Positions 32,736 to 41,747 are shown, numbered from the stretch's first letter. The stretch is 64,000 bases of DNA from Pseudonocardia sp. ICBG1293 (GCF_020131355.1 NZ_JAHLEL010000051.1:124001-188000), one strand, 5' to 3'. Numbers and translations: made by a program. The notes: generated from the sequence alone by a model not told the origin.

Positions 32736-32834
32736 CCCGCCGCGTCTCCGCGTCTCCGCGCTGCCGCCGATCCGCTGCGCCGGTGAGGGCCGCGCTGCCG
32801 GCCCGCTGCGCCGGCGGGCTCCCGGGTGCCCGGC

Positions 32835-33236
32835 TCAGCGCAGCTCGAAGTCGGCGACGTCGAAGCCGGGGGAGACGACGCAGCTGACCAGGACCGCCCC
32901 CGGTCCCGCCGGCTCCGCCCGCTGCCACACCGCGGCCGGCACCTCCTGCTGCGGGCAGGCCGGCCCGAGGCGCAGCCGTGGCCCGGGGACGGGATCCGGC
33001 CCGTCACCCCCGAGGACCAGGTCCGCCTCCGGGCCCGAGTGCCGGCACCACAGCTCGGTGGACCGGACACGGTGCCAGCGGCCGGGGGCGTCGAAGAGGT
33101 AGAGGATCGCCGTCGCCGAGGGACGCGGACCGTACGGGGTGTCGACGACGACCGGGGAGGTCCAGGTCCGCCGGTACCACCCTCCCTCCGGGTGCGGGGC
33201 GAGGTCCAGCGCGACGGCGAGGTCGGGGCGAGCCAC
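32835..33236 (-). CDS. Cupin_5 (DUF985) family protein
   Basis: 133 residues, the normal size of DUF985 RmlC-like cupins. Signature: LDLAPHPEGGWYRRTWTSPV, SATAILYLFDAPGRWHRVRS, TELWCRHSGPEADLVLGGDG, QQEVPAAVWQRAEPAGPGAV and VVSPGFDVADFELR, with the family's usual ending. Metal ligands His and Glu are in the RWHRV-STELW block. Function unknown; related proteins bind small sugars or nucleotide sugars. GTG start at 33236 chosen by the family N-terminus. Confidence 0.82.
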   Translation of the reverse strand: MARPDLAVALDLAPHPEGGWYRRTWTSPVVVDTPYGPRPSATAILYLFDAPGRWHRVRSTELWCRHSGPEADLVLGGDGPDPVPGPRLRLGPACPQQEVPAAVWQRAEPAGPGAVLVSCVVSPGFDVADFELR

Positions 33237-33317
33237 GCCGCCACTGTGGCAGGCGGACGCGCGGTCCGTCCCCGGTCCCCACCCCGGGGCGCCCCCGGGG
33301 CATCGGCCCCGGGGCGC

Positions 33318-33383
33318 GTCGCACCCCTGGTGCGGTCGCCGCACCCGTCGCGGCGGGTGCGGGCGCCCCCGCCGGGGTGCGAC
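33318..33383. repeat. Nested inverted repeat in the cupin-GH16 intergenic region
   Basis: Outer arms GTCGCACCCC/GGGGTGCGAC (33318-33327 and 33374-33383) enclose inner arms CCGCACCCG/CGGGTGCGG (33339-33347 and 33354-33362) with a 6-nt loop TCGCGG. Both pairs are perfect. It lies in the 373-bp gap between the divergent cupin and GH16 genes, otherwise without any recognisable gene. Possible regulatory structure; the GCACCCC core recalls the repeat cluster at 11173-11262. Confidence 0.65.
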
Positions 33384-33609
33384 ACCTCCGTCCGCGGGGC
33401 GCCCCACGCGGCGACGGGTGCCACACCCGCCGTCGCGCACCGGCCGGTCACCCGACGTCACCGGCGCCCGCAGGAGGCTCACCGTCCGTCCACGAGCGAC
33501 CGCATCCCACCCATACGCGCGCTCCCCGGACGGGTGGTTCGACTGGTGCTCCTCACCCACCGCACGTGAGATGGGACCGCAGGTGACCGAGTGACGGGAG
33601 TGATCCACG

Positions 33610-34518
33610 GTGCGGACCAGGACCAGGACGACGGTGGCGGTGCTCGCCGCGACGCTCGCGCTGTCGGCGGTCACGACGGCCGGCACGGCGACGGCGACCC
33701 CGGCCGACCCCGCCGCACCCCCGGCGTCGTCGCACTGCGCCGAGACCGCGGCGCAGACGCTCGGCTGGGGCGCCCCCACCCGCGAGTCCGGTTTCGACGG
33801 CACCACCGTCCCGCCGGACTGGCACCCCTACGGCCCCGAGCCCGGCCACGACAAGAAGGGCACCCGCACCCCGGAGGCGGTCACGGTCGCCGACGGGGCG
33901 ATGACCATCTCCGCCGACGCCGACGGCAACACCGGTGCCGTCAGCTGGCACCCGGGCCAGCGCTACGGCCGCTGGGAGGCCTGCGTGAAGTCCGACGAGG
34001 GTGAGGGCGGGATCAACGCACTGCTGCTGCTCTGGCCGGTGGCCGAGGACTTCCCGGTCGGCGGCGAGGTCGACTGGATGGAGATCACCGACGACTCCCG
34101 CCGAAAGACCAACTTCTTCCTCCACTACGGACGCGACAACGACCAGGACCACGGGTCGGTGACGCACGACGCGACGCAGTGGTCGGCCTACGCGCTGGAG
34201 TGGACGCCGGAGAAGATCACCGCGTACGTGAACGGGAAGGAGTGGTACTCCAACACCGACACCGACCAGTTCCCGCCGCGCCCGATGAACATGACCATGC
34301 AGCTCGACTACTTCGGCAACGCCGGCGGCCCGACCGCCATGCACCTGGACTGGGCCCGGCAGTGGGCGCTGCCGCAGAGCACCGCGGCCACGCTGAGCCT
34401 GCCGCCCGGCTCGGCCGCGACCGGCCAGCCCCGCGACTTCCCCGACCGGACGCCGCGCGAGCTGTCGGAGCCCGAGCAGCAGGCCCAGACCGCGATGCTC
34501 GCCCGCGATCCGGGCTGA
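33610..34518 (+). CDS. Secreted GH16 glycoside hydrolase (beta-glucanase-like)
   Basis: 302 residues. An N-terminal Sec signal peptide (RTTVAVLAATLALSAVTTAG, cleavage near ATA-TPA) precedes a single GH16 domain. Catalytic block GGEVDWMEITDD: E153 nucleophile, D155 and E158 acid/base (ExDxxE pattern). Other family segments are SWHPGQRYGRWEACVKSDEG, YALEWTPEKITAYVNGKEWY and MTMQLDYFGNAGGPTAMHLD-WARQW. It probably cleaves beta-1,3 or mixed-linked glucans outside the cell. GTG start with GGGAG about 9 nt upstream. The C-terminal 40 residues are polar and have no known domain. Monocistronic. Confidence 0.87.
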   Translation: MRTRTRTTVAVLAATLALSAVTTAGTATATPADPAAPPASSHCAETAAQTLGWGAPTRESGFDGTTVPPDWHPYGPEPGHDKKGTRTPEAVTVADGAMTISADADGNTGAVSWHPGQRYGRWEACVKSDEGEGGINALLLLWPVAEDFPVGGEVDWMEITDDSRRKTNFFLHYGRDNDQDHGSVTHDATQWSAYALEWTPEKITAYVNGKEWYSNTDTDQFPPRPMNMTMQLDYFGNAGGPTAMHLDWARQWALPQSTAATLSLPPGSAATGQPRDFPDRTPRELSEPEQQAQTAMLARDPG

Positions 34519-34521
34519 GGC

Positions 34522-35544
34522 TCAGACCGCGGCGTCGAGCTCCGCGCGGGTGGGCGGGTTCGCGCCGTGCCGCGAGCAGGTGATCGCCGAGGCCGCGACG
34601 GCCTCGGTCAGCACGGCCTCCAGTGTCGGCCGGTCGATGCGGTACAGGTCGTCGCGGGCGGTCGCGCCCAGCAGCCCGCGCCGGTGCAGACCGGCGAGCA
34701 GCGCGGCGGTGAAACTGTCCCCGGCGCCCACCGTGTCGACGACGTCGACGGTGCGGCCGGGCAGCACCAGGTGCAGCCCCGACGACGTCCCGGCCAGCAC
34801 CCCCTCCGCGCCGAGGGTGACCACCACGACCGCCGGGCCGAGCTCGAGCCACTCGCCGACGACGTCGCCGGGCTCGCGCCCGGGGTGCAGCCAGCCCAGG
34901 TCCTCCTCGCTGACCTTCACCACGTCGGCCACGCCGAGCAGCTCGTGCACGCCGGGCAGGACCTCCTCGGGGGTGCCCATGAGCAGCGGCCGGAAGTTCG
35001 GGTCGTAGCTGACCGTCGCGGTGTCCACAGCGGAGGCGAGCAGCTCGCGCAGCGCCTCGTGGCCGGGGGCGGTGGTCAGCGCCAGCGATCCGGAATGGAC
35101 GGCGAGGACGGGACCGGCGGGACCGTCGTCGAGGGCGCCGTCGAGCTCGTCGTCGGTCCACTGCCAGTCCGCGGTGCCCGCGATCCGGAAGTCGTAGGAC
35201 GCCTGCCCGTCGGCGGCAAGCTCCACGATCGCCAGTGACGAGGCCTCGTCCGCCTCGACCGAGCGCGACAGGTCGACGCCGTTGTCGGCGAGGTGGGCGC
35301 GCAGCCTGCGCCCCAGCAGGTCGTCGGCCAGCCGGGCCAGCATCCGGGCCGGCACGTCGAGGCGGGACAGCCCGACCGCGACGTTGGCGGGGCTGCCACC
35401 GGGCGCGAACTCCCAGTACTGCTGTGTCGATGCGCGGTCCGCCTGCGCTTCCCGCTGCGCGGTCACGGGGACGATGTCGACGAGGGCTTCTCCGGCGACG
35501 GCGATCACTCCGCGTGGCGGGCGTCCGGCAGCTGTGTCGGGCAT
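34522..35544 (-). CDS. PfkB-family carbohydrate kinase, probable fructokinase
   Basis: 340 residues. PfkB signatures: FAPGGSPANVAVGLSRLDVP near the N-terminus and the anion-hole/catalytic motif VDVVDTVGAGDSFTAALLAG with Asp as base. Sugar-binding region IVELAADGQASYDFRIAGTA and ATVSYDPNFRPLLMGTPEEV match fructokinases of actinobacteria. It phosphorylates a sugar, most likely fructose, with ATP. The ATG at 35544 has TACAGT 6 nt upstream (leaderless). No sugar transporter is adjacent. Its stop is 3 nt from the convergent GH16 stop. Confidence 0.85.
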   Translation of the reverse strand: MPDTAAGRPPRGVIAVAGEALVDIVPVTAQREAQADRASTQQYWEFAPGGSPANVAVGLSRLDVPARMLARLADDLLGRRLRAHLADNGVDLSRSVEADEASSLAIVELAADGQASYDFRIAGTADWQWTDDELDGALDDGPAGPVLAVHSGSLALTTAPGHEALRELLASAVDTATVSYDPNFRPLLMGTPEEVLPGVHELLGVADVVKVSEEDLGWLHPGREPGDVVGEWLELGPAVVVVTLGAEGVLAGTSSGLHLVLPGRTVDVVDTVGAGDSFTAALLAGLHRRGLLGATARDDLYRIDRPTLEAVLTEAVAASAITCSRHGANPPTRAELDAAV

Positions 35545-35550
35545 GGCCGC

Positions 35551-35556
35551 ACTGTA
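35551..35556 (-). promoter_or_regulatory. -10 element of a leaderless kinase transcript
   Basis: TACAGT on the minus strand, 6 nt before the ATG at 35544. Confidence 0.5.
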
Positions 35557-35642
35557 GTGGTCCGATCCGCGCCCACGGTCGGGTCCGTGACGGGTCACGA
35601 CCACGTCACGGTGCGTCGACACGCACGTGGTAGGCATGACGG

Positions 35643-36644
35643 ATGCCCCGGAAGATCCCGGTCGTGGTGCTGGCCGGATTCCTCGGAGCCGGCAAGACGA
35701 CGCTGCTGAACCATCTGCTCGCCGCGGGCGGCGACGCCCGGATCGGCGTGGTCGTCAACGACTTCGGGTCGGTCGGCATCGACGCGATGCGTGTGGCCGG
35801 TCAGGCCGGTGACGTCGTCGGACTGGGCAACGGCTGCCTGTGCTGCGAGGTCGGCGAGGGCGGTGTGTCCTCGGTGCTGGAGAAGCTGACCCGGCGCCGC
35901 GACGAGATCGACGTCGTGGTCATCGAGGCCAGCGGCATCGCCGAGCCCGGCACACTGGTGCAGCTGGTGCTCGACGCGCTGGGGCAGCACCTGAGCTTCG
36001 GCGGGCTGGTCGAGGTCGTCGACGCCGCGGAGTTCGAGACCTCGCGCCGCCGCCACCCGCAGCTCGACAAGCACGTCGGGCTGGCCGACCTCGTCGTCCT
36101 CAACAAGATCGACCGGGTGGGGCCGGGGCCGCTGTGGCGGGTCCGGCGGCTGTGCCGGGAGGCGAACCCGCGGGCGCCGATCGTCCCGGTCCGCGACGGC
36201 GCGGTGGACCCGGCCCTGCTGTTCGACATCGAGATCGTGCCGGGCCGGCAGCTGATGCTGGGCGAGCGGGTCGACGAACCGCATGAGCACCACCTGCACG
36301 CCGGCTACCAGAGCCTGACGTTCCTGTGCGACGAGCCGCTCGACGCCGCCCGCCTGCAGGACCTGCTCGACGCCCGGCCGTCCGGGCTGTACCGGATCAA
36401 GGGGTCGGTGCGCTTCGCCGCCGCCCCCGAGCGGGAACGCTGGGACCTGCACACCGTCGGCCGCTACGTCCGGTTCCGCCGGACCCGGTGGGACGCCGGC
36501 GAGTCCCGCCGCACCACCCTGGTCCTGATCGGCACCGGCCTGGACTCCGACGCGCTGCGCCGGTCGCTGCAGGCCTGCGTCGCGACCGATTCCGACCGAC
36601 GCGACCCCGACGCCCTGCTCCCGGTCGCCCGCTACGCGACCTGA
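35643..36644 (+). CDS. CobW/COG0523 metal-chaperone GTPase
   Basis: 333 residues. G1 Walker A VVVLAGFLGAGKTTLLNHLL, metal-binding GLGNGCLCCEVGEGGVSSVL (CxCC), switch region VIEASGIAEPGTLVQLVLDA, and G4 NKID in LVVLNKIDRVG. The C-terminal CobW_C domain is present (YQSLTFLCDEPLDAARLQDL, LYRIKGSVRFAAAPERERWD), with a short His stretch HEHHLHAGYQ. GTP-driven chaperone for Zn2+, Co2+ or another metal; no Zur box was recognised upstream, so the metal is open. ATG has TAGGCA 6 nt upstream, a near-consensus leaderless -10. Confidence 0.88.
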   Translation: MPRKIPVVVLAGFLGAGKTTLLNHLLAAGGDARIGVVVNDFGSVGIDAMRVAGQAGDVVGLGNGCLCCEVGEGGVSSVLEKLTRRRDEIDVVVIEASGIAEPGTLVQLVLDALGQHLSFGGLVEVVDAAEFETSRRRHPQLDKHVGLADLVVLNKIDRVGPGPLWRVRRLCREANPRAPIVPVRDGAVDPALLFDIEIVPGRQLMLGERVDEPHEHHLHAGYQSLTFLCDEPLDAARLQDLLDARPSGLYRIKGSVRFAAAPERERWDLHTVGRYVRFRRTRWDAGESRRTTLVLIGTGLDSDALRRSLQACVATDSDRRDPDALLPVARYAT

Positions 36645-36660
36645 CGGCCCCGGGGAGGGC

Positions 36661-37233
36661 TCAGACCGAGGTGAGGTCCGGGCCCGTCGCCGGCTCGGCC
36701 AGCTGGGTCAGCGCCTCGGCGGCCCAGGCCTCCCCACCGGCGACGGCGGTCCACAGCAGGACACCGAGGGTGCGGGTCGGGTCGATCCGGCCCGCCTGCC
36801 AGGACGGCGTCGCGGCGAGCCGCTCGGCGCGCGCGCAGAGCTGCCGGGAGGCGGGGTCGTCCTCGGTGATGTCCCGGGCGAAGCGGGTGTGCCCGGTGCG
36901 GGCGCGGTAGGCCCGGACCGGGTCGGTGACGGCGTGGATGACCGAGAGCACCGCGATCGCCAGCCCGAGCGTGACGGGCAGGCAGACGAGGAACGCCAGC
37001 GCCGACCACGACCAGCTGTTGTCACCGACGGTGAGTGCCACGACGGCGGCCGCGACGACGGCGGTGCCGGTCATCGCACCGGCCGGGAGGCGGGTGTAGA
37101 CGAGGTCGCCCGCGTCGTCGACGACGTAGTCGGTGCCGGCGACCAGCGCCGGGTCGTACACGCGGTATCCGGTACGGGTGCGGACGAGGGTGGGCAGGCG
37201 GTCGGCGGGGGCGCCGGCGGCGAAGTCGTTCAT
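36661..37233 (-). CDS. Hypothetical membrane protein
   Basis: 190 residues, no family recognised. Soluble N-terminus of about 55 residues (LVRTRTGYRVYDPALVAGTD, YVVDDAGDLVYTRLPAGAMT), two membrane helices (GTAVVAAAVVALTVGDNSWS region and WSALAFLVCLPVTLGLAIAV-LSVI), and a cytosolic C-terminal half with charged helices. Start ATG with GAGCACG upstream. It follows the CobW gene convergently with a 16-nt gap. The 164 bp upstream hold nothing recognisable. Confidence 0.6.
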   Translation of the reverse strand: MNDFAAGAPADRLPTLVRTRTGYRVYDPALVAGTDYVVDDAGDLVYTRLPAGAMTGTAVVAAAVVALTVGDNSWSWSALAFLVCLPVTLGLAIAVLSVIHAVTDPVRAYRARTGHTRFARDITEDDPASRQLCARAERLAATPSWQAGRIDPTRTLGVLLWTAVAGGEAWAAEALTQLAEPATGPDLTSV

Positions 37234-37397
37234 GGTCGTGCTCGATCTGTGAGAATGCTGCTGCTCGCGGCCCACCTGATGGCCGTCTCGCCCGGTCAGT
37301 CGCCCACGATGCCGGTCGGTGTTACAGATTCACAACGTTCCTCGGCGCGTCCGGTCTGTGATGTTCGCCTCCCCCGCTTGCGAGCAACCCGGAGGGC

Positions 37398-38393
37398 TCA
37401 CCCGGGTGGCCAGGCGTCGCCCCACGCGGTGTCACGGGCGTGCCGGAACAGCTCCTGGCGACTGCGCGGGACGGGGGTGTCCCGCAGCGTCCCGTCCGCC
37501 CCGCAGACACGTAGCGTCACCAGTCCCTTGCGGGTCTGCGGATGCCGCACCACCCGGCCCGGGGCCCGCCCGGCGCTGCCGTCCTCGTCACGGACGGCGA
37601 CGACGTAGGAGAACTTCTCGTCCTCGTGACCCAGTGAACCCGCCTTCAGCACCCGGTGCCGCGAGCTGCGTCCGACCCGGACGGCGAAGTGGCACCAGTC
37701 GTCGCCGGTCACCGGGCAGGCGCCGTCGTGCGGGCAGGGCGCGGCGACGGTCAGGCCCGCGGCGAGCAGGCGGGTGCGCGCGTCGAGGATGCGGGCGTGC
37801 CCGGCCGGCGTCCCCGGCTCGACGAGCACGACCACCCGCGCGGCCCGGGCCGCGGCGTCGACCACGGCGTCGCGCACCGGGACCGGCAGCTCCCCGAGCA
37901 GGTAGCAGGCGGTCAGCAGGTCGGTGTCCGGCAGCGCCGGGGCGGTGCCGAGCACCGCGGCCTCCCAGCGCGTCCCGCGCAGCAGCGCCGACGGCGCCCC
38001 GCCCGCGAGCCTGCGGCCCAGCGCCCGGGCGGGCGTGGCCGCCTCCAGCACGGTGGCCCGCTGCAGCGACGGCCACACCTGCGCCGCCGCCCACACCGCG
38101 GCACCGGTCCCGCCGCCGAGGTCGAGCAGCGACGCCGGCTCCGGCACCCGCGCGGCCGCCCGCTCCAGCACGTCGAGGACCGCCGCGTGCGTGGCGGGCA
38201 TCCGGTACGCGGCGTAGGCGGCCGCGTCGTCGTCGGTGCGCAGGATCGGCGCGGTCGGCACCGTGCCGCTGCGGTAGTCGCGGATCAGCCGGCCGACGAC
38301 CGGCGCGAGCCGCGCGGCGGGGACGCGGTCGAGCGCGTCGTCGAGGGCGGCGGCCAGCGCGCCGGACAGGTCGGGGGACAGGTCGGGGACCAC
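37398..38393 (-). CDS. Rsm22-family rRNA methyltransferase-like protein
   Basis: 331 residues. SAM-binding motif PASLLDLGGGTGAAVWAAAQ, followed by the Rsm22 signature: VVVLVEPGTPAGHARILDAR, VAAPCPHDGACPVTGDDWCH-F (Cys/His cluster), RSSRHRVLKAGSLGHEDEKF-SYVVAVR and a C-terminal RVVRHPQTRKGLVTLRVCG. Eukaryotic mitochondrial Rsm22 is a ribosome-assembly methyltransferase-like protein with an Fe-S cluster; the bacterial role is unknown. GTG start; it follows idi by 24 nt on the same strand. Confidence 0.85.
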   Translation of the reverse strand: MVPDLSPDLSGALAAALDDALDRVPAARLAPVVGRLIRDYRSGTVPTAPILRTDDDAAAYAAYRMPATHAAVLDVLERAAARVPEPASLLDLGGGTGAAVWAAAQVWPSLQRATVLEAATPARALGRRLAGGAPSALLRGTRWEAAVLGTAPALPDTDLLTACYLLGELPVPVRDAVVDAAARAARVVVLVEPGTPAGHARILDARTRLLAAGLTVAAPCPHDGACPVTGDDWCHFAVRVGRSSRHRVLKAGSLGHEDEKFSYVVAVRDEDGSAGRAPGRVVRHPQTRKGLVTLRVCGADGTLRDTPVPRSRQELFRHARDTAWGDAWPPG

Positions 38394-38417
38394 CGCCCCA
38401 TTCCACCAGCCCGGTGC

Positions 38418-38957
38418 TCAGCCCCGGGCGCCGACCAGCAGCGGGTCGGCCAGCGCGTCGAGCAGCGGGGCCTGCAGCCGCGCCCACGGCGACAGCCCCG
38501 ACGCCGGGTCGTCGGCGGCGGCGCGGAAGCGCGACCAGCTCCACCAGGCCACGTCCTCGACCTCGTCGGGGCGCGGCTCGGGCTCGCCGGTGATCCGGGC
38601 GACGAACACCGGGCAGAGCTCGTTCTCCTCGATCCCGTCCTGCGACGCGCGGTAGCTGAAGTCCGGCAGCACCACCCGCAGCTCGGTCGCGCGGATGCCC
38701 AGCTCGTCGGCCAGCCTGCGGTGCACCGCGTCGGCCATGTCCTCACCGGGGGCGGGGTGACCGCAGCAGGTGTTGGTCCAGACCAGTGGGAAGGCCTTCT
38801 TGGTCCGGGCCCGCCGGGTCACCAGCAGGCGGCCGGAGTCGTCGACCCCGTAGCAGGAGAACGCCAGGTGTCGCGGGGTGGTCGCACCGTGCACGGTGGC
38901 CTTGTCCGCGACGCCGACCGGGTTGCCGTCGTCATCCAGCAGCACGACCTGTTCCAT
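38418..38957 (-). CDS. idi: Isopentenyl-diphosphate delta-isomerase, type I
   Basis: 179 residues, the length of bacterial type I IDI. Catalytic Cys in LVWTNTCCGHPAPGEDMADA, catalytic Glu in IEENELCPVFVARITGEPEP, plus the Nudix-like block HRRLADELGIRATELRVVLP and the metal-binding His in KATVHGATTPRHLAFSCYGV. It interconverts IPP and DMAPP. It lies just downstream of the geranylgeranyl-reductase gene and upstream of rsm22 on one strand, a plausible isoprenoid unit. The ATG has TAGACA 7 nt upstream, close to a leaderless -10. Confidence 0.95.
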   Translation of the reverse strand: MEQVVLLDDDGNPVGVADKATVHGATTPRHLAFSCYGVDDSGRLLVTRRARTKKAFPLVWTNTCCGHPAPGEDMADAVHRRLADELGIRATELRVVLPDFSYRASQDGIEENELCPVFVARITGEPEPRPDEVEDVAWWSWSRFRAAADDPASGLSPWARLQAPLLDALADPLLVGARG

Positions 38958-39006
38958 GCCGTCCTGTCTACCGGAGCCCGGCCGTGGAGGCCCGTCGGCC
39001 GGCGCC

Positions 39007-39079
39007 GGCTCACACGCCGGGGGCGGGCGGCCCGGGTTACCGGACGGCCGCGGCTCAGACGCCGGGGCGGGCGGCTCCC
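39007..39079. repeat. Imperfect duplication of the 3' end of the reductase gene
   Basis: The segment GGCTCACACGCCGGGGGCGG at 39007 and GGCTCAGACGCCGGGGCGGG at 39052 are near-identical starts of a copy of about 28 bp. The second contains the real stop of the reductase gene (39055-39057); the first is a downstream copy that would encode ARPRV-like codons and another stop. Confidence 0.45.
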
Positions 39080-40128
39080 CGGCGCCGGACCACACCGGCG
39101 AGCGCGGCACCCGGCAGGTGGGCGGCGACGACCGCGAGCGCGGTGGGGGAGACCGTGCCGCGTGCCAGCCCCAGCCCGACCGCGCAGTCGAACACCCGCT
39201 GGTGCCGCGCGGCGGCGCCGATCGCGGCGCCCGCGTCGTCGCCGCGCAGCGCGTTGCGGCCGGCCAGGATCCCGGAGGCGACGGCGTCGAAGATCCCCTC
39301 GCCGGTCAGCGGGTTCACCTTCGCCGCGGCGTCGCCGGCCAGCAGCACCCGCCCGTCGGGCTGGAAGCGGGGCGCGGTGGACAGCGGCAGGTGGTGCGCG
39401 CGCAGCGTCGCCGGGTCGGGTTGCTGGCCGGGCAGCAGCGCGGCGAGCCGCTCCAGCAGCGCCGCACGGTTCCCGGCGCCGCGCTCGTCGAACACGCCGT
39501 AGCCCACGTTCGCGCCACCACCCGCGATCGGGAACGACCAGGCGTAGGCCGGGACGGTGCCGCCGGCGTACTCGATCGACAGCGTGCCGGGCTCGGCGGC
39601 GACCGGGGCGTACCCGCGGATCGCCACCGCCGTCGACGACGGCGGCACGCCCGGCGCGCCGAGCGCGCGGCGGACCACCGAGTGGGCGCCGTCGGCGCCG
39701 ATCACGACCCGGGCCGCGATGTCGTCGTCGAGCAGCACCCGGTCGCCGTGCGGGACCAGGGTGCGGACCCGGTGGCGCCGCAGCTCGGCCCCGGCCGCGA
39801 CGGCCGCCCCGACCAGCGCGGCGTCGAGCTCCAGCCGCGGGACGACCCGGTTCGGCCGGGGAGCGGTGCGGTGCACGACCCGGCCCGCCGCGGTGCGCAG
39901 GCGCAGCCGCGGCGCCGCGACGCCGAGCGTCCGGATCCCGGTGGCGCCGAGCTCGTCGAGCAGGTCGAACACCTCGGCCGCGACGCCGTCGCCGCAGGTC
40001 TTGTCGCGGGGGAAGGCCGCGGCGTCGAGCAGCAGCACCGACGCCGCCGGGCGCAGCCGCAGCACGTTGAGCGCCGCGGCACAGCCGGCCGGACCGGCAC
40101 CGACCACGACGACGTCGTAGGTGGACAT
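39055..40128 (-). CDS. Geranylgeranyl-reductase-family FAD oxidoreductase
   Basis: 357 residues. Rossmann FAD motif DVVVVGAGPAGCAAALNVLR, conserved PRDKTCGDGVAAEVFDLLDE (typical of GGR family), PRPNRVVPRLELDAALVGAA, ARVVIGADGAHSVVRRALGA and the second FAD contact RVLLAGDAAAKVNPLTGEGI-FDAV. Substrate-side YxWxFP motif appears as YAWSFPIAGGGANVGYGVFD. It saturates double bonds of polyprenyl groups, such as the MK-8/9(H2-H4) side chain or polyprenyl phosphate. ATG at 40128. Located upstream of idi. Confidence 0.88.
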   Translation of the reverse strand: MSTYDVVVVGAGPAGCAAALNVLRLRPAASVLLLDAAAFPRDKTCGDGVAAEVFDLLDELGATGIRTLGVAAPRLRLRTAAGRVVHRTAPRPNRVVPRLELDAALVGAAVAAGAELRRHRVRTLVPHGDRVLLDDDIAARVVIGADGAHSVVRRALGAPGVPPSSTAVAIRGYAPVAAEPGTLSIEYAGGTVPAYAWSFPIAGGGANVGYGVFDERGAGNRAALLERLAALLPGQQPDPATLRAHHLPLSTAPRFQPDGRVLLAGDAAAKVNPLTGEGIFDAVASGILAGRNALRGDDAGAAIGAAARHQRVFDCAVGLGLARGTVSPTALAVVAAHLPGAALAGVVRRRGAARPGV

Positions 40129-40275
40129 GGCGTCATTCTCCCTCCCCGCCGGGGGCGGAAACGGTTCGCCACCGCCCGGGAGGCCGTGGTCCACTCGCGC
40201 ACCGCCACCCCGCCGGCCGGCCGCCCGGCCGCCACCGCGGGTGGGCACGCCCGTCACGTCGGAGAGGACCACGCT

Positions 40276-41742
40276 GTGACCACCGAGCCGGCTGCCGGCC
40301 GCGACGCCGGGCGACTGCCCGCCGGAGCCCTGCTGATCATCGCGCTGCTGGTCGGCTCGGCCTTCGTGATGATCCTGAACGAGACGATCATGAGCGTGGC
40401 GTTGCCGGCGCTGATCGCCGACCTGCGGGTCACCCCGGCCACCGCGCAGTGGCTGACCAGCGGTTTCCTGTTGACGATGGCGGTGGTCATCCCGATCACC
40501 GGTTACCTGCTGGGGCGGTTCCCGCCGCGCTCGGTGTACCTCGCCTCGATGGGGCTGTTCAGCACCGGCACCCTGCTGTGTGCGATCGCGCCGGCGTTCG
40601 GGTTCCTGCTGGCCGGGCGGGTCGTGCAGGCCACCGGCACCGCGGTGATGATCCCGCTGCTCATGACCACGATCCTGCGCCTGGTCCCGGCGAGCCGCCG
40701 CGGGCAGACCATGGGCACGATCTCGATCGTCATCGCCGTGGCGCCCGCGGTCGGCCCGACGCTGTCCGGGGTGATCCTGTCCGCGCTGGGCTGGCGCTGG
40801 ATGTTCTGGATCGTGCTGCCGATCGCCCTGGTCGCCCTCCTCGCGGGGGCGCTCCGGCTGCGGGTGGCCGCGCAGACCACGCGCTCCCCGCTCGACGTCA
40901 CCTCGGTGCTGATCTCGGCGGTCGCGTTCTCCGGGATCGTCTACGGGCTGTCCGCGATCGGTGAGTCCGCGGCCGGGGGTACGCACGCCGCGGTCCCGCC
41001 CTGGGTCCCGCTGGTGCTCGGTGCGGTGGCGCTGGCGGTGTTCGTGCACCGCCAGATCCGGCTGCAGCGCGGCACCGGCACGGCGCCGCTGCTGGACCTG
41101 CGCCCGTTCGCGGTCCGCCGGTACTCGCTGTCGCTGGTGCTCGTCGCGACCGGATTCATGTCGCTGTTCGGCGCGATCATCCTGCTGCCGCTCTACATCC
41201 AGGAGGTGCTGGGCGACAGCGCGTTCGTCGCCGGGCTGGTGGTACTCCCGGGCGGGCTGGTGATGGGACTGCTGGGCCCGTTCGTCGGCCGGGCCTACGA
41301 CCGGCTCGGCGCGCGTCCGCTGGTGCTGCCCGGCTCGGTGTTGCTCGCGGTCGTGATGTGGGGGTTCACCACGCTGGGCGCGGACACCCCGATCCTGCTG
41401 GTGGTGCTGCTGCACGTGGGCCTGTCCGCGGCGCTGGCGCTGATGTTCACGCCGCTGATGACCGACGCGCTGGGCTCGCTGCCGGGCGAGCTGTACTCGC
41501 ACGGCAGCGCCATCCTCACCACGCTCCAGCAGGTCGCCGGCGCGGCGGGGACGGCGCTGTTCATCACCGTGATGACGCTGGCCTCGGCCGGCGCCGGGGT
41601 CGACGCGGCCGGCGTGCACGCGGCGTTCCTGGTCGCGGCGGTCGTGTCGCTGGTGACGGTGGCCGTCGCGGTCGCGGCGGCCCGCCTGCCCGCCCCCACC
41701 GGGGCCGCGCAGGACGCCCCGGCCCGCCGCGGCGCCCCGTGA
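40276..41742 (+). CDS. DHA2-family MFS drug exporter (14 TM)
   Basis: 488 residues, about 14 helices. DHA2 motif C region and motifs are visible: VMILNETIMSVALPALIADL (TM1 with D/E), AQWLTSGFLLTMAVVIPITG, RVVQATGTAVMIPLLMTTIL, GQTMGTISIVIAVAPAVGPT with LSGVILSALGWRWMFWIVLP (motif C), and GLLGPFVGRAYDRLGARPLV. It probably exports drugs or metabolites by proton antiport. GTG start with GGAGAGGA 7 nt upstream. Divergent from the reductase gene; no regulator adjacent. A strong hairpin follows the stop. Confidence 0.88.
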   Translation: MTTEPAAGRDAGRLPAGALLIIALLVGSAFVMILNETIMSVALPALIADLRVTPATAQWLTSGFLLTMAVVIPITGYLLGRFPPRSVYLASMGLFSTGTLLCAIAPAFGFLLAGRVVQATGTAVMIPLLMTTILRLVPASRRGQTMGTISIVIAVAPAVGPTLSGVILSALGWRWMFWIVLPIALVALLAGALRLRVAAQTTRSPLDVTSVLISAVAFSGIVYGLSAIGESAAGGTHAAVPPWVPLVLGAVALAVFVHRQIRLQRGTGTAPLLDLRPFAVRRYSLSLVLVATGFMSLFGAIILLPLYIQEVLGDSAFVAGLVVLPGGLVMGLLGPFVGRAYDRLGARPLVLPGSVLLAVVMWGFTTLGADTPILLVVLLHVGLSAALALMFTPLMTDALGSLPGELYSHGSAILTTLQQVAGAAGTALFITVMTLASAGAGVDAAGVHAAFLVAAVVSLVTVAVAVAAARLPAPTGAAQDAPARRGAP

Positions 41743-41747
41743 CGTCG

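Noticed and set aside
39055-41619. Extension of the geranylgeranyl-reductase frame far upstream to 854 codons
   Set aside because: The Rossmann motif DVVVVGAGPAG begins directly after the ATG at 40128; the upstream part is antisense to the DHA2 exporter and low-complexity.
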